Assembly: GCA_963555705.1 (NCBI GenBank)
Contig: OY743190.1
Span: 18,173,491 to 18,237,490 of the forward strand
Direction: 5' to 3'
Length of the DNA stretch: 64,000 bases
DNA from: Ligustrum vulgare
Lineage: Eukaryota; Streptophyta; Magnoliopsida; Lamiales; Oleaceae
Position numbers and translations under genes: made by a program. The stretch's first letter is position 1. Each line of letters starts with the position of its first letter. The notes beneath the pieces are model-generated. The model saw nothing but the letters and a program-made list of their open reading frames with translations. It made no database searches and had not been told where the DNA came from. Shown here in pieces: positions 22,228 to 32,681 of this stretch.

Positions 22228-23586
22228 TGATGCTTGTCACAATGCACCAAAATAATAATTAAATATCTTACTTGCAAATTAACAGATTTGATTGTAATAG
22301 CGGAAGTAAGAGTCGATCCCACGAGGAACGGGAACTAAAATAGTGCTTCGTCAGTTAAAATAGACGGGGGGTTTTCGAGTTCAAGAATTGTAAATAACGT
22401 GAAAATAAAGTAAAAACGTAGATTAGATAGAATAAAAGTCAAGTGGTTGCAAACCCTAGTTCTCAGGTTCAGTTGTATTCTATCGCAATGTTCTCACTTT
22501 CCAAGTAACGCGTGTTCAAATTCCCTATTTGATTTATCACCCGTAAATAGTTAATAAGCTCTAACTATTCCTATTCTTCCTTATTTGTATTTAATTAGAA
22601 TAAGCTTTCTAATCAAACATTAGCCATTGAATAACCTAAAACAAGCTCTTTAGATTTAAGACAACAACTATGTATTGTTTAAGAAGAATTAGGGTGAATT
22701 AGATTATTAATCACACAAGCTCGTGATAATTAACCCAAATTGGAATTCTTTATGAAAATATTAAATTTCCAATTGCTACTATGATTTGAATAAAAAGACA
22801 ATTACGGATCCAATCATTCAAAATAGCAAATCTCAACACAACAAATTAAATGATAAGGCCTTAATCAAATAAAGAATTGTATTGATTGAATTAAAAACGC
22901 ATAAGATTCCAACAAATCAAAATAAAGAACTTAGAACTACGTTACTAGTTTGGAAAAGCAATAACAAATTGATATGAAATACAACTTCCCCTTCGAACTA
23001 GGTATGGAAGCTTAGCCGAGCATAGTCATGAGGAATTCTATAATTTTTTGTCTTGATTCACCTTCTCGAATTTCTGAATTCTTCTTCCAAATCTTCAAGC
23101 AAGCCGTCCTCCTTTAAAAATAATAATCATCCCTTTTTCTTGTCATGAAACTCCCTTTTTATAGCTCCAATTTCGTGCCCTAGCTTTGGGAGCAAGAAAT
23201 CCCAAATTATGGAAAGAATTGAAATAAGGAAATTTTTGACTTGAATAGTTACGGCCGTAATTGAGTTGCTGCATATTTCCTTAAATTGGAGTTACGGCAG
23301 TAAAGATGTTTCTTACGGCCGTAACATCTTTTCTGCTTAATTTTGTCTGTTTCAATCATGCACTTACGGCCGTGATGATATTTGCTTGCGGCCGTAAAGA
23401 TATTTGCACCTAAGTCCCCAAACTTCAGTTTTTAGTGCAATTTGGTCCTTTTTTCTTCTTTTCTCCTCTTTTAGGATCCTATACAACATGAAACATAAAA
23501 TGCATTAATAATACTTAGATAGAATCACATTATGGTATATTCAAGGATATAAGTGTATAAAATAAACGTTAATATAACACTTATCA
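22228..23586 (-). mobile_element. 3' LTR of the Athila element
   Basis: The 1,359-bp repeat reads TGATAAGTG at its minus-strand start and ends GACAAGCATCA. A TATA box, TATAAAAA, lies at 23,163-23,156 on the minus strand, about 90 bp downstream of the palindrome array. The paired LTR is 37,203-38,562. Confidence 0.95.
23249..23397. repeat. TTACGGCCGTAA array in the Athila 3' LTR
   Basis: Five motifs have centres near 23,254, 23,297, 23,318, 23,369 and 23,391, with spacings 43, 21, 51 and 22 bp. They lie 190-340 bp from the U3 start, just upstream of the TATA box. Confidence 0.85.
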
Positions 23587-23602
23587 AATCCCCCCACACT
23601 TG
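23587..23602 (-). other. Polypurine tract of the Athila element
   Basis: The minus strand reads CAAGTGTGGGGGGATT immediately before the LTR start TGATAAGTG, a typical Athila arrangement. Confidence 0.85.
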
Positions 23603-25482
23603 AACCATTGTTCGTCCTCGAACAGATAAAAAGAGTAGGATTCCAACAGTAGATTACAGTTTAGAGACTTGAGGTTGCAACCCACTTGTCTTTAACAAAA
23701 AATGTTCCATTGCATGATCGGATTGTGTTAGTGTGTGCTAGAGATGCAACGCCCTTTATTTTCCATCCCAATCATGACTCGATATGGTTTATTTCCTTGC
23801 ACCTCTCGTGTTTGATCACATCCCAACCATGTATGAGTGACTACGAGGAGAATAATTTCGCCCAATTCTAGCGGAAATCAGTTACGTAAACTGAGCTGTT
23901 CATGACATGAATACAGTCAACACAGGACCCCCGACCACATTCATAGCACCAACCCTAGACCAAGCAATTCAAACCACTCATAAGCATATGTAATGGGTTT
24001 AACACCCTCACAAGATATTTCTCTCTTCGCACAAAGTGTATAAGGATTAGAATTTTCGCTCAGCTCTTTGCATGGATAAGTCAGTACCACAGATTGCCTA
24101 ACTGTCGTAACCGGAGCCAACAATAACACAAGTGCAAAGCGAAGGTCTTTATTTGGTTGTAACGGGGCTTTGGGTCAGGTAGGATAAAAGGATATATTTA
24201 GGCTGAGTCGAGAAGGAACTTCGCAAACTAAGTCGATTCAAAATAACATCACTTCCTTCACTCTTATTATGAACTTTATTGTTTCCCACTACCCAACTCT
24301 ATCCACACTTGAATATCTTCTCTTCTCTTTTTTTTTTTTTCAAGTTGAGTGTTTGACATCCTCAACTACTAATTTTCATGACTAACTTCCTTTTCATTGC
24401 TTTTTCTCTTTCTCTCTCTTTTTTTTTTGAGTATAGACTGCAACTTTTTTTTTTTTTTTTTTTACGCAGTCATCAATTTACACAAGATAGAATTACAATC
24501 CCCTGACTTCAGTCCATTACACAACCATCGCCCAACACAAGATAACTATTTCCACTAAATTAGATTTAAACCATAGCACAATCCTCAATCAACAAAAGCT
24601 TGCGAATCCCTTCTCTATAGGTTCAAAACAGAGACAATGTGAAAGAAAAGGTGTTCGTGGCTTGTAATGAGGCATAAAAATTCAAAGAAAGGCTTATGCT
24701 CAAACGGGCTTCTAATGGTCCATGTAGCAAGGTAGGCTCTTTTAGCAAGTCAAATTTGGTTTAACCTATTGCCTTTGTTATAAATTGCACTTGAATCAAG
24801 AAGCTACAACGGTATGCACAAGAAAGCACATCCAAGTATAACTCAACCATGCAGGACACACATCAAAGAATTACGAGCTTATAAGTATTGAAAATAGCTC
24901 TTAGGTTCACAAGCTCACAAATTATGGTTTTCATGTGTTTCTCCCATCCAATTATGAGTCATAGGTCATTGCTTGATCTTCATTCCAATCTAAGTCCATT
25001 GGTCGAGGGTCATGGTTAAAAGCATTCAAACCATTACTACTCACAAAGGTATAATAGTTTGGGACATTCAAGGTTATATATGAAAGGTTAATCTGTCTAT
25101 TGTAGGTTGGGTTAACTCGGTTGTAGATATTTGACAATTTTACTTTTCATTTCCAACCTATTGATGAAGTTTTGGACGAGATGATCTCTATGTGCTCACT
25201 TTACATCCAATCATGCAATGATTTTTCAAACAAAAGTGCACCAAAAGTGGGGTTGCTTCCTATCAAAATACGGTCAAGGACCTAAGTAGCATAGATAGGT
25301 AGCAAAAGCAGATAACAAGGTCAAAATGAGATTTACAGATTCGATTACAGAGAGAAAATAAATTAGATAAGCTTACAATCAAGTCAATCCCCCCCCACTT
25401 AGACAATTCAATGTCCTCATTGAAAATGGCAACAATAAAAGAGAAAACAATAAAAAGGGAAAAAAGAAGAAACTCCCTCGGT
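23603..25482 (-). other. Non-coding 3' region of the Athila element
   Basis: About 1.9 kb between the env-like stop and the 3' LTR. A second purine tract, GTGGGGGGGGATTG on the minus strand, lies at about 25,384-25,397 just after GAGGACATTGAA. There are long T runs at 24,330-24,341, 24,420-24,429 and 24,446-24,463. No open frame above chance. Confidence 0.7.
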
Positions 25483-26400
25483 CTATTGTGGAGGTTGATC
25501 ATCTCGAGCTCTCTGCAATTGCCGAATCTGATCCCGAATGGCCCTCTACTCCTCCAGTAGAAGCTGCTGATCCTCTTGCATAGCATTCAGCTGGGTTTGG
25601 AAGGCTTGCATCATGCCTAGCATCTGAAGCTCAAAAGGGGTAGGAGCATTTGGCTGTTGTGGCCCTTCCCGTGCTGCGGGTTCCTCGGCGCCCTGATCAT
25701 CATCGGAGTCCCCTGATCCATCATCTCCGTGACCCCGCTTCGTAATGATCTGCCTGTGAGCATTCTCCAAACTCGCCTTCGTGAGGCGATTCCGATGCCC
25801 CAAGGTGTCGTCACTTACTGCAACGGGAACACTTTGAGCCCGGCATAAGGCGGTGATTAAACATGGGAACGGCATGCCTCGCTTCTGCGGTATCAAGCTG
25901 GCGTATGTGGAAATCGTATCAAAGATGTGCTGCCCCAAGTCAAACTTGATTCCCATGGTGATGGTGTAGTAGACCCTGAGGTAGCGAACAGATACTGTAG
26001 TGAGGCTAGTGGATGGGAAGAGACTCCCCGACCCCCACTGGTGTAGGTACCAGGCGTCCCGCTGTAGATTCCGATTCTTGTAGTGCGGAAGGATGACATT
26101 CAGGGAGTCGTGGAGTTCAGGCTTCAAAGCCCAACGGAGCACCTCTTGGTCCAGAAAGAAAGCACCCGCATTAGACGACATGGGGACCGACCCAGTGCAA
26201 TTTAACCCCAAATAGTTATCCACCACTTCCTTATCAAACTTGATACGTTTCCCCGCCACCCTGGTGTGGTGATAGTCAAGGGAACCTTCGTCACCAATTT
26301 CTTTGTTGAACTGGGTGTAGAATTTGTACACCAGCGGGGGGTTCCCAAACGGTAGATCACTCACGAATTTGACCCATCCGAATTCAGCGAAGCGGGCCCA
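25483..26400 (-). pseudogene. Env-like-position ORF of Athila (putative plant transposon protein domain)
   Basis: The frame runs from the truncation junction near 26,400 to the stop at 25,483-25,485, with one in-frame stop at 25,546-25,548. Near its start it reads WVKFVSDLPFGNPPLVYKFY, then GKRIKFDKEVVDNYLGL, matching the putative plant transposon protein domain found downstream of integrase in many plant Athila-type elements. The middle holds a Q/P/E-rich linker and the end a heptad-like QMLGMMQAFQTQLNAMQ segment that could form a coiled coil. The N-terminal part was lost to the nested insertion and deletion. No membrane segment is visible in what remains, so envelope function is not supported. 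Confidence 0.65.
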
Positions 26401-26998
26401 AAATCAGAACCAACTATTTGACGAATATCAGAACGTATTCCTCGTTCGAAGCGACGAGCCTTTTTAGCCTCAGTTTCCACCAGATGTGGAACATATCGGG
26501 ATAATTCCTCGAACTTTCTCTCGTAATCCGTTATGTCCATCTCTCCCTGAGTCAAATGCAGAAACTCAGTCTCCTTATGGTCTCGAAGGGCTTGTGGGAA
26601 GAATTTATCTTTGATCTCGGCCTTAAATTCTTCCCAAGTTAGAGTTGCCTGTTCCACTTAAGTTCTGGTCCGCGATGCGGACTCCCACTAATAGCCGGCC
26701 CTTCCGACCAACATGAACTCAGCACATAAAACTTTCTTATCCTCAGGGCAGGATATGTGCTTGAAGATTCTCTCGATGGTCTGTAACCATTCCTCAATAG
26801 CTAGCGGACCATTTCCGCCATCGAAAGTGGGTGGACGGTACCTTCTAAATTGCTCTATCATCGGCACTGTGGAAACTGCAGGAGTTTGCCTCAAACTTTG
26901 TAATGCTTGGAGTAGGTCCCTGATAGCCGTGGATTGGGTTGTGGGGCCTGTTCTGGGTGAGCTTGTTCGGTTGTACTTCTGTTTCCGCGCCTCGACAT
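26400..26998 (-). pseudogene. Truncated gag of the Tekay-like element
   Basis: It starts at ATG 26,998 (MSRRGNRSTTEQ). After a frameshift it gives PMIEQFRRYRPPTFDGG, an IEEWLQTIERIFKHI helix, LTWEEFKAEIKDKFFPQALR and DITDYERKFEELSRYVPHL, the retrotransposon gag fold typical of Del/Tekay chromoviruses. In-frame stops lie at about 26,688 and near 26,665. It breaks off after DIRQIVGSD at the junction with Athila. The zinc knuckle that should follow is deleted. Confidence 0.85.
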
Positions 26999-27215
26999 TT
27001 CCTTAAGAAGAGGAGTAAAATATATTCAACTTCTCGGTATGTATATATATATATGCATATATTTTTAATCATAAACCAAATATTAAGATAAAGAGAAAAT
27101 GTTTTTATCAAAATAATATCTCGTTGATAATTCAACAATCCTTTAAGTGAGGATACAAAATAAGAGGGGTAAAATGCTACCATAGTCCAAAATAAATAGG
27201 GCCAATTATATTAAT

Positions 27216-27780
27216 CTATTGGGTAATACATGACTCGGCATTCGAGAATTCTTCTAGCACTGGCTCATCGTCTTCCTCTTCTGGGTCTTCTTCTTCTGGT
27301 TCTTCTTCTTCTTCTTCTGGATCTTCTTCGGGTTCTTCTTCAGGTTCTTCTTCCGGTTCTTCATCTGGGTCTTCTTCGGGATCACTCTCGGGCACCAACT
27401 CAGCTCCTTGCCCAAATTCGGGCTCGGGTGCTGGCGCCTCACCAGGAGAGAACTCCAAAAGGTCCTTGTGGTACATAGGCCAGTATGCCACAAGTTTCTC
27501 GCAGAACGAGTCGTAGTCGAGATCCACGTTAATGGAAGTATTCACGTCCATGTATATCAAGCGGGCTATATTTCGTGTATTATCCAGAAAGGACAAGATT
27601 AAATGATTGATCGACTGGAAGTCGTTGGTCACGTAGCCATGTTGTATTGCTTGATTACGTAAGTAGCTTTCTTGCCCAACATGCTGATTGATATTCCATT
27701 CCGGCCTAGGTTTTAAAATTGTCATAGTCCCTAGCGGCTATTTCTGCGTAACTAAATACGTTCTTGGAACTTGATGCCAT
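27216..27780 (-). pseudogene. Acidic leader ORF between LTR and gag
   Basis: An ORF precedes gag: ATG at 27,780 gives MASSSKNVFSYAEI, a frameshift near 27,720 joins it to an open frame from 27,725 to 27,216. The first 95 residues include RPEWNINQHVGQESYLRNQ. The rest is an E/D/P repeat tract (about residues 100-160) built from GAA-rich codons. A decayed trace of the start (ATGGCACCATTT on the minus strand, about 16,492) occurs in the LARD-type element, so the ORF belongs to the family. An extra ORF here is not part of the standard chromovirus plan. Function unknown. Confidence 0.5.
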
Positions 27781-28139
27781 GTCCTAAAATCAATTATGCA
27801 AAGTCCAATTAAGTGGGGTTTCATCTATTTCTCTTAGTTAAAAATTTATGAGGACATAAAAATTTTAAAAGATATTTCAAATTATGTTCAAACTCGTTTT
27901 CTTTCTTTCTTTCTTATTTCGGATACAAAATCTTTCTCATTCTTTCTCGTCTAAATATCAAAACCTTCATTTCTCATGCATCCGAAATTAAAATAAATAA
28001 ACTTCATAATAACAAATCATTTACCTTCGGAGTTGGCGGAGCGAAAGATGGCAGTGGCAAAAGTCGTCAAACATTATTTATTATTATTTTAGAAAGATTA
28101 TCTTTTAAAATTTTTGCAAGTCTACAGAAACGTAGACCC

Positions 28140-28151
28140 GCTCTGATACCA
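28140..28151 (-). other. tRNA-iMet primer site of the truncated Tekay-like element
   Basis: The minus strand reads TGGTATCAGAGC, three bases from the LTR end GGGGCGTTACA. Confidence 0.85.
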
Positions 28152-28154
28152 CGC

Positions 28155-30576
28155 TGTAACGCCCCGAATTCCGCGGAGCCCGGGACGCCACTTCGTCCTT
28201 TAAAATTGACTTTATTGCGGAAAATAAATTTAATTCAAAGCATCACATTCATCATTTGAAAACTTCAGCAGAAACTTAATTAATTTAAATAAAGAAAAAT
28301 TCGTAAAAATTTAATCCCAATTATTTAAATGAAATTAGCGATAAATAATTTTAAGAGTAACATTCATAAAATTTTCTAATAACATCATCATTTATTCAAT
28401 TTGCCAAAGCTGCCCCTTTCATTCGCCGCCATTTCCGAGATCTGCAAGAGCTGTTAAAATGGAGTGAGCATTTCGAAAGAAATACTCAGTAGACTTATCG
28501 CCAATAATTAATTTACAGAATAATTTAACATGTAATTATGCAATCATACAATGACATCATCATCATCATCATCATAGGCTATTTTAATAAAATCAAAGGC
28601 TCTTTAAAAATTATAGGGTGTGGGTAGTCTCGTCTCATGCATTTAAGCAAGTAAGTTATGCATAACATCATCATTTCTCATTTATCTCATAAGAGATATT
28701 CTTTTCTCATCTCATACATCAAGCATATAAATCACGTAATTTCACATAAGACACATAAATTATAATTTAAATTAATTAGTGGGGGCGAGTCTACCTTAAA
28801 TCACGAGTTTGAAAGTAAAGCTGAAATCACGTCAATCTTCTAAATCACCAAATGTATCGCTTAGCCAAAAGAAAATTAAATTAATTTAGTATTTCGAATT
28901 ATTAAAGTGACAAAATAAAACTTGGGGTTAAATTGAAATTTTAAAGAAAGCATGGATTTTAAAAGTGTAGGGGCTGAAATGGACTTTTCAAAATTAGTGG
29001 GCTGAACTAAACGATTTTTAAACCAAAAGAACTGAAATAAATACTTTTCAAAACTTGGGGTTGAAAATCGAAACTAAGCTGTAGGGACTAAATTAAAATC
29101 CTTTGAAAATCGTGGGACTAAAGGGAAATTTTACAAACAAAAAAAATATAAAATACAAATATATCTTATCTCTCTCTCTCTACAACCGGTCTCTCTACAA
29201 CCGGTAGAGAGAGAGGAAAGAAGAAAGGGCGACGAGGCCCTTCGCGGTCACGCCCACCGGCGTCCCTACGCCGGCTCGCAGGCGGCGACAGTGCCGCCAT
29301 TATTTGAAGACGACGGACATGGGTAGGGCATTGCGAAATAGAAGGTTTATTGGGGCTGATTTTGGGTGCAAGAAACCGCGACGGGAAGTTTGGGTTTCGA
29401 AGTTTTCCGGTGATCAATCCGGTCGTAGATTCGACCAACCAGGCGGCGGTCGAAGGTAAGGTATTTGGAGGGTTCATTCTTTGACTTTTGGGTTGATTTG
29501 TGTGTTAAGTTGATGGCGGATTGAGTGGCGTTATGCGGCGTGTGAGAAAAAGGGAGAAGATATATTGGGTGGTTTGGGGTGCGAAGAATTGAGGCAAACC
29601 GGGGCTTGGAGGCTCGAATTTGTGTGGCGGCTTGCGTTGGGCAATACGGTAATGATGGTGGTGTGATGGTGAAGGGCTGTCGTTTGGAAGTTGGTGTCTG
29701 CAAATTTTGGTTTGTGTGATGAGGTGCTAGATTTTGGTTTGGGAATGGGCCTTCTCGGTTGGGTTGGATGCGTGGTGGTGAAGGGGCAGTGGCGGCTGGT
29801 GGTCTGGATAGTAGGTGGTCGTCTGATTTTTGGGTTGAGATGATGAAGGTTTTCCTGCGGTTTGGGATTGAATGACGCACTGCTTAAACACAAATTTTCA
29901 GTTTGAGAAAAAGAGATTCATACCAGAGTAAAATTGTATTGCTGCAAATTGTTTGTGTGTGTGTGTGTCGTGAATGCAAGGGATAGGGATTTACTTAATG
30001 GTTGATTTAGGTGTTAAACATGGTAGTTTAGGTTAAATCTTGGTTTATGGAAAATTGTGAGAATTTTGGGAAGTGAATATGGTTGTGTAAGGAAATACTT
30101 GGAAAATAAGTTGTTGATTTAGTTGTGCCAAGAATTTATTGATTGGGTTGTTAAAAGGGCTTGAATGATCGGTAAAACATTTGGGCTCGAGTTGTTGGAT
30201 TGGATTAAAACAGTCGAAATTTGGACTTAATATAATTTGAATCCAAATAAATTGAAAATTGGACAAAAAAAAAAAAAAAAAAATTATCTTAGAATATTTT
30301 TGATAAGATTTGACTTTAAATTAAATAACGAACTTGGACATAAAATCAGAATAATTTGGATAATCTATTTAAAAATTGAAATCTGGACTTAAGGATAAAT
30401 ACTGAAAATGATTCACTTTAATTGGACTGGAATTTGACTAAGATAAATTTAAAATAAAATTTTACTTCGTTGGCTAGACGAACACGTGTTTTAAAATAAA
30501 CGGACAAAGTCGTAGCGACACATTTTTAAAATAATTATTTATTTAAATAAGTCATGGAAAATTCTCGGTCGCTACA
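28155..30576 (-). mobile_element. 5' LTR of the truncated Tekay-like element
   Basis: The 2,422-bp LTR starts TGTAGCGACCGAG at 30,576 and ends at 28,155. It carries the minisatellite (about 28,920-29,130) and, on the + strand, the antisense block: TATA-like ACAAATATATCTT at 29,155-29,167, CTCTCTC, a GC-rich leader and a donor GTAAGG (GT at 29,456). Frames at 29,166-29,893 overlap that block and are not supported as genes. Confidence 0.85.
29155..29460 (+). promoter_or_regulatory. Antisense promoter-like block in the Tekay-like 5' LTR
   Basis: Same architecture as at 971-1,250 and 20,248-20,515, in an LTR whose sense direction is fixed by its primer site and gag. Here the block points out of the 5' LTR into Athila DNA. 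Confidence 0.4.
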
Positions 30577-31305
30577 GCATAAGTACAAGGGTCTAACGTG
30601 ATTTCGTTGTATGGCATACATCAAGTGTAAGGTCATGCGATATTTGTCAACCCCATGTGACACTATCCAATATGACAAACCAAAATGAAGGTGCGGGGTC
30701 ACAACCTAGGCAATTGCGAAGATAAAAGTTGGCACTCATAACCAAAAGAACCATAAATAGATATATAGAAGAGAAAGAGGAGTATGCAATATATCCTAAG
30801 AAAGCAACAAGACCAACCACCACACTTACCCTACAAGTTCACTTCTACATGACGATAGTAAAATCAACTAGCATAATAGGTTGGTTCGAGTTGAAACTTG
30901 AGGCAAATAAACACTTGAAACTCTCCTAGACATTACATCAAACACTTGGAGTGCAAACCAAAATTGATGCCAAGGTAGGTAAAACAATCAAAATCTAAAC
31001 CCCAAATCACAAAACACAATCTCAAACAATGCAAATTCGTTTAGTGGACGGGGAAAAGTCGAGAACCCATTGGATAAAAACACACTACCACGCCACGAAG
31101 AGAAAAACAGAAAGAAAAAAACATACCTTGAAGAACTTGTGAGGAGGGAAGGTTGTAATGGATGAGGGCAATTAGGTTTCCTTAAGAATGAAAAGAAGGT
31201 GTGAAATGGGGAGAAGGTGCGTGAGAGAAAATTGGGAGAATGGCGAAGAAGAGGGGGAGAGTGGGGGTTATGCGCGAGTTCAACGTTTTAAATTTTGAAA
31301 AACAT
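30577..31305 (-). other. Athila env-like leader and candidate intron
   Basis: On the minus strand a pyrimidine-rich leader (31,280-31,130) ends in CTTCAAG followed by GTATGT (donor GT at 31,126-31,125), and T-rich intron-like DNA continues to the nested insertion at 30,577. A spliced leader for the downstream env-like gene is a known feature of some Athila-type elements; here the acceptor has been lost with the deleted segment. Confidence 0.4.
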
Positions 31306-31309
31306 AGAC

Positions 31310-31540
31310 TTACGGCCGTAAAATTATGACTTACGCCCGTAAGTCACATTCTGGAAAAAAAAATACAAAGAAACAATTACGGCCGTAAATATTTTAGTTA
31401 CGGCCGTAATAAGGCCACTGCATAAAAATAAGAAAATTGAGTTACGACCGTAAAATTTTAGTTACGGCCGTAATAAGGCTTCTGCAAAAAAAATAAAAAA
31501 ATTGAGTTACGGCCGTAAAATGCTATATTACGGCCGTAAC
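31310..31540. repeat. Internal TTACGGCCGTAA array of Athila
   Basis: Eight motifs have centres near 31,315, 31,336, 31,382, 31,403, 31,447, 31,467, 31,512 and 31,533. Spacings are 21, 46, 21, 44, 20, 45 and 21 bp, so the array is four pairs in a unit of about 66 bp. Six of the eight cores are perfect ACGGCCGT. It lies between the integrase stop and the env-like leader. Confidence 0.9.
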
Positions 31541-31739
31541 TAGGCCATTGGAAATTTTTTTTTTTTTGTTTTTTTTTGTTTTTATTTTTTTTTTGAAAGA
31601 AATGACTAAATAAACTAAAATTAACCAAAATGAAAATACGAAAATAAAAAGTCGAGGAGATAAAGAAACTCCCCTCTCGGGTTGCCTCCCGAACAGTGCC
31701 TTTGTTTACTGTCGTTGGCTCGACTGAGTCCGTGCGAGA

Positions 31740-32681
31740 CTATTGCCCTTTGTTGGCGTTTTCCAGTGCAATCACCTCCAAGTTCTCAGTTTGGAATCCC
31801 TCATAATATGGCTTGAGACGGTGCCCATTGACCTTGAACTGTTTATCCGTACGCAAGCTCCTAATATCGACTGCACCATGGGGAGATACATTAGTAACAA
31901 CAAAAGGACCGACCCGACGAGAACGAAGCTTACCAGGGTGTAATTTGAGCCGGGATTGAAACAGTAGCACTTTCTGGCCCTCAAAAAATCTCTTTCGAGA
32001 AATGCGTTGATCATGGAATGCTTTAGTTCGATCTTTGTAGATCATCACATTCTCATAAGCCTCATTCCGTATTTCATCCAATTCCTGCAATTGAAGCTTC
32101 CTATGGTCTCCAACTGCCTCCCAATCCATATTGCATTGCTTGATGGCCCAATAAGCTTTATGCTTGAGTTCCACCGGTAGGTGGCATGGCTTTCCAAATA
32201 TCAACCGGTAAGGAGACATACCAATTGGCGTTTTGTAAGCGGTTCGGTAAGCCCAAAGAGCATCATCAAGGCGAATGCTCCAATCCTTCCGGTCTGGTCG
32301 AATCGTCTTCTCTAAAATGGACTTCACTTCCCTATTGGAGATTTCAGCCTGCCCGCTAGTTTGGGGGTGGTACGCGGTTGATACCCGGTGCATCACTCCG
32401 TATTTCCGTAACAAGGCTTCAATGGTACGATTGCAGAAGTGCGTCCCTCTGTCACTGATCATAGCTCGGGGTATCCCAAACCTGCTAAAAATGTTAGCTT
32501 TTACAAAATCTGCAACAACTTTAGCGTCATTAGTACGGGTGGCCTTTGCCTCCACCCATTTTGAAACATAATCGACAGCTAAAAGGATGTAATTACAACC
32601 AAACGACGGGGGAAAGGGTCCCATGAAATCAATGCCCCAAACATCAAAAATCTCACATACAATAATGGGGTTTTGAGGCAT
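31740..32681 (-). pseudogene. Athila integrase core and C-terminus
   Basis: The open part of integrase. The catalytic triad is visible: D in WGIDFMGP, D in ISDRGTHF, and E in the segment [13 protein letters not shown]. The C-terminal part ends with [17 protein letters not shown] and GHRLKPYY, as in other Athila proteins, and stops at 31,740. The zinc-binding N-terminus lies upstream in another frame, because one base is missing near 32,775. The core itself has no stop. Confidence 0.9.

Larger units (their letters stand above)
26400..30576 (-). mobile_element. Truncated Tekay/Del-like element inside Athila
   Basis: It holds a 5' LTR (28,155-30,576), a primer site, a leader ORF and the first half of gag. 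It then stops abruptly at the Athila env frame near 26,400, so pol and the 3' LTR are missing. Because the far end is deleted, no target duplication can be checked (right flank GCATA). It must be younger than the Athila insertion. Confidence 0.85.

Noticed and set aside
25483..26400. Athila ORF called as a true envelope gene
   Set aside because: The visible domain is the putative plant transposon protein domain; no signal peptide or membrane segment is seen in the surviving part.
27230..27493. Leucine-rich + strand frame opposite the acidic ORF
   Set aside because: It is the complement of the GAA/GAG repeat tract of the leader ORF.
29166..29893. Overlapping minus-strand frames of 100-177 codons
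   Set aside because: They lie within the Tekay-like LTR antisense block and reflect its C/A-rich complement.
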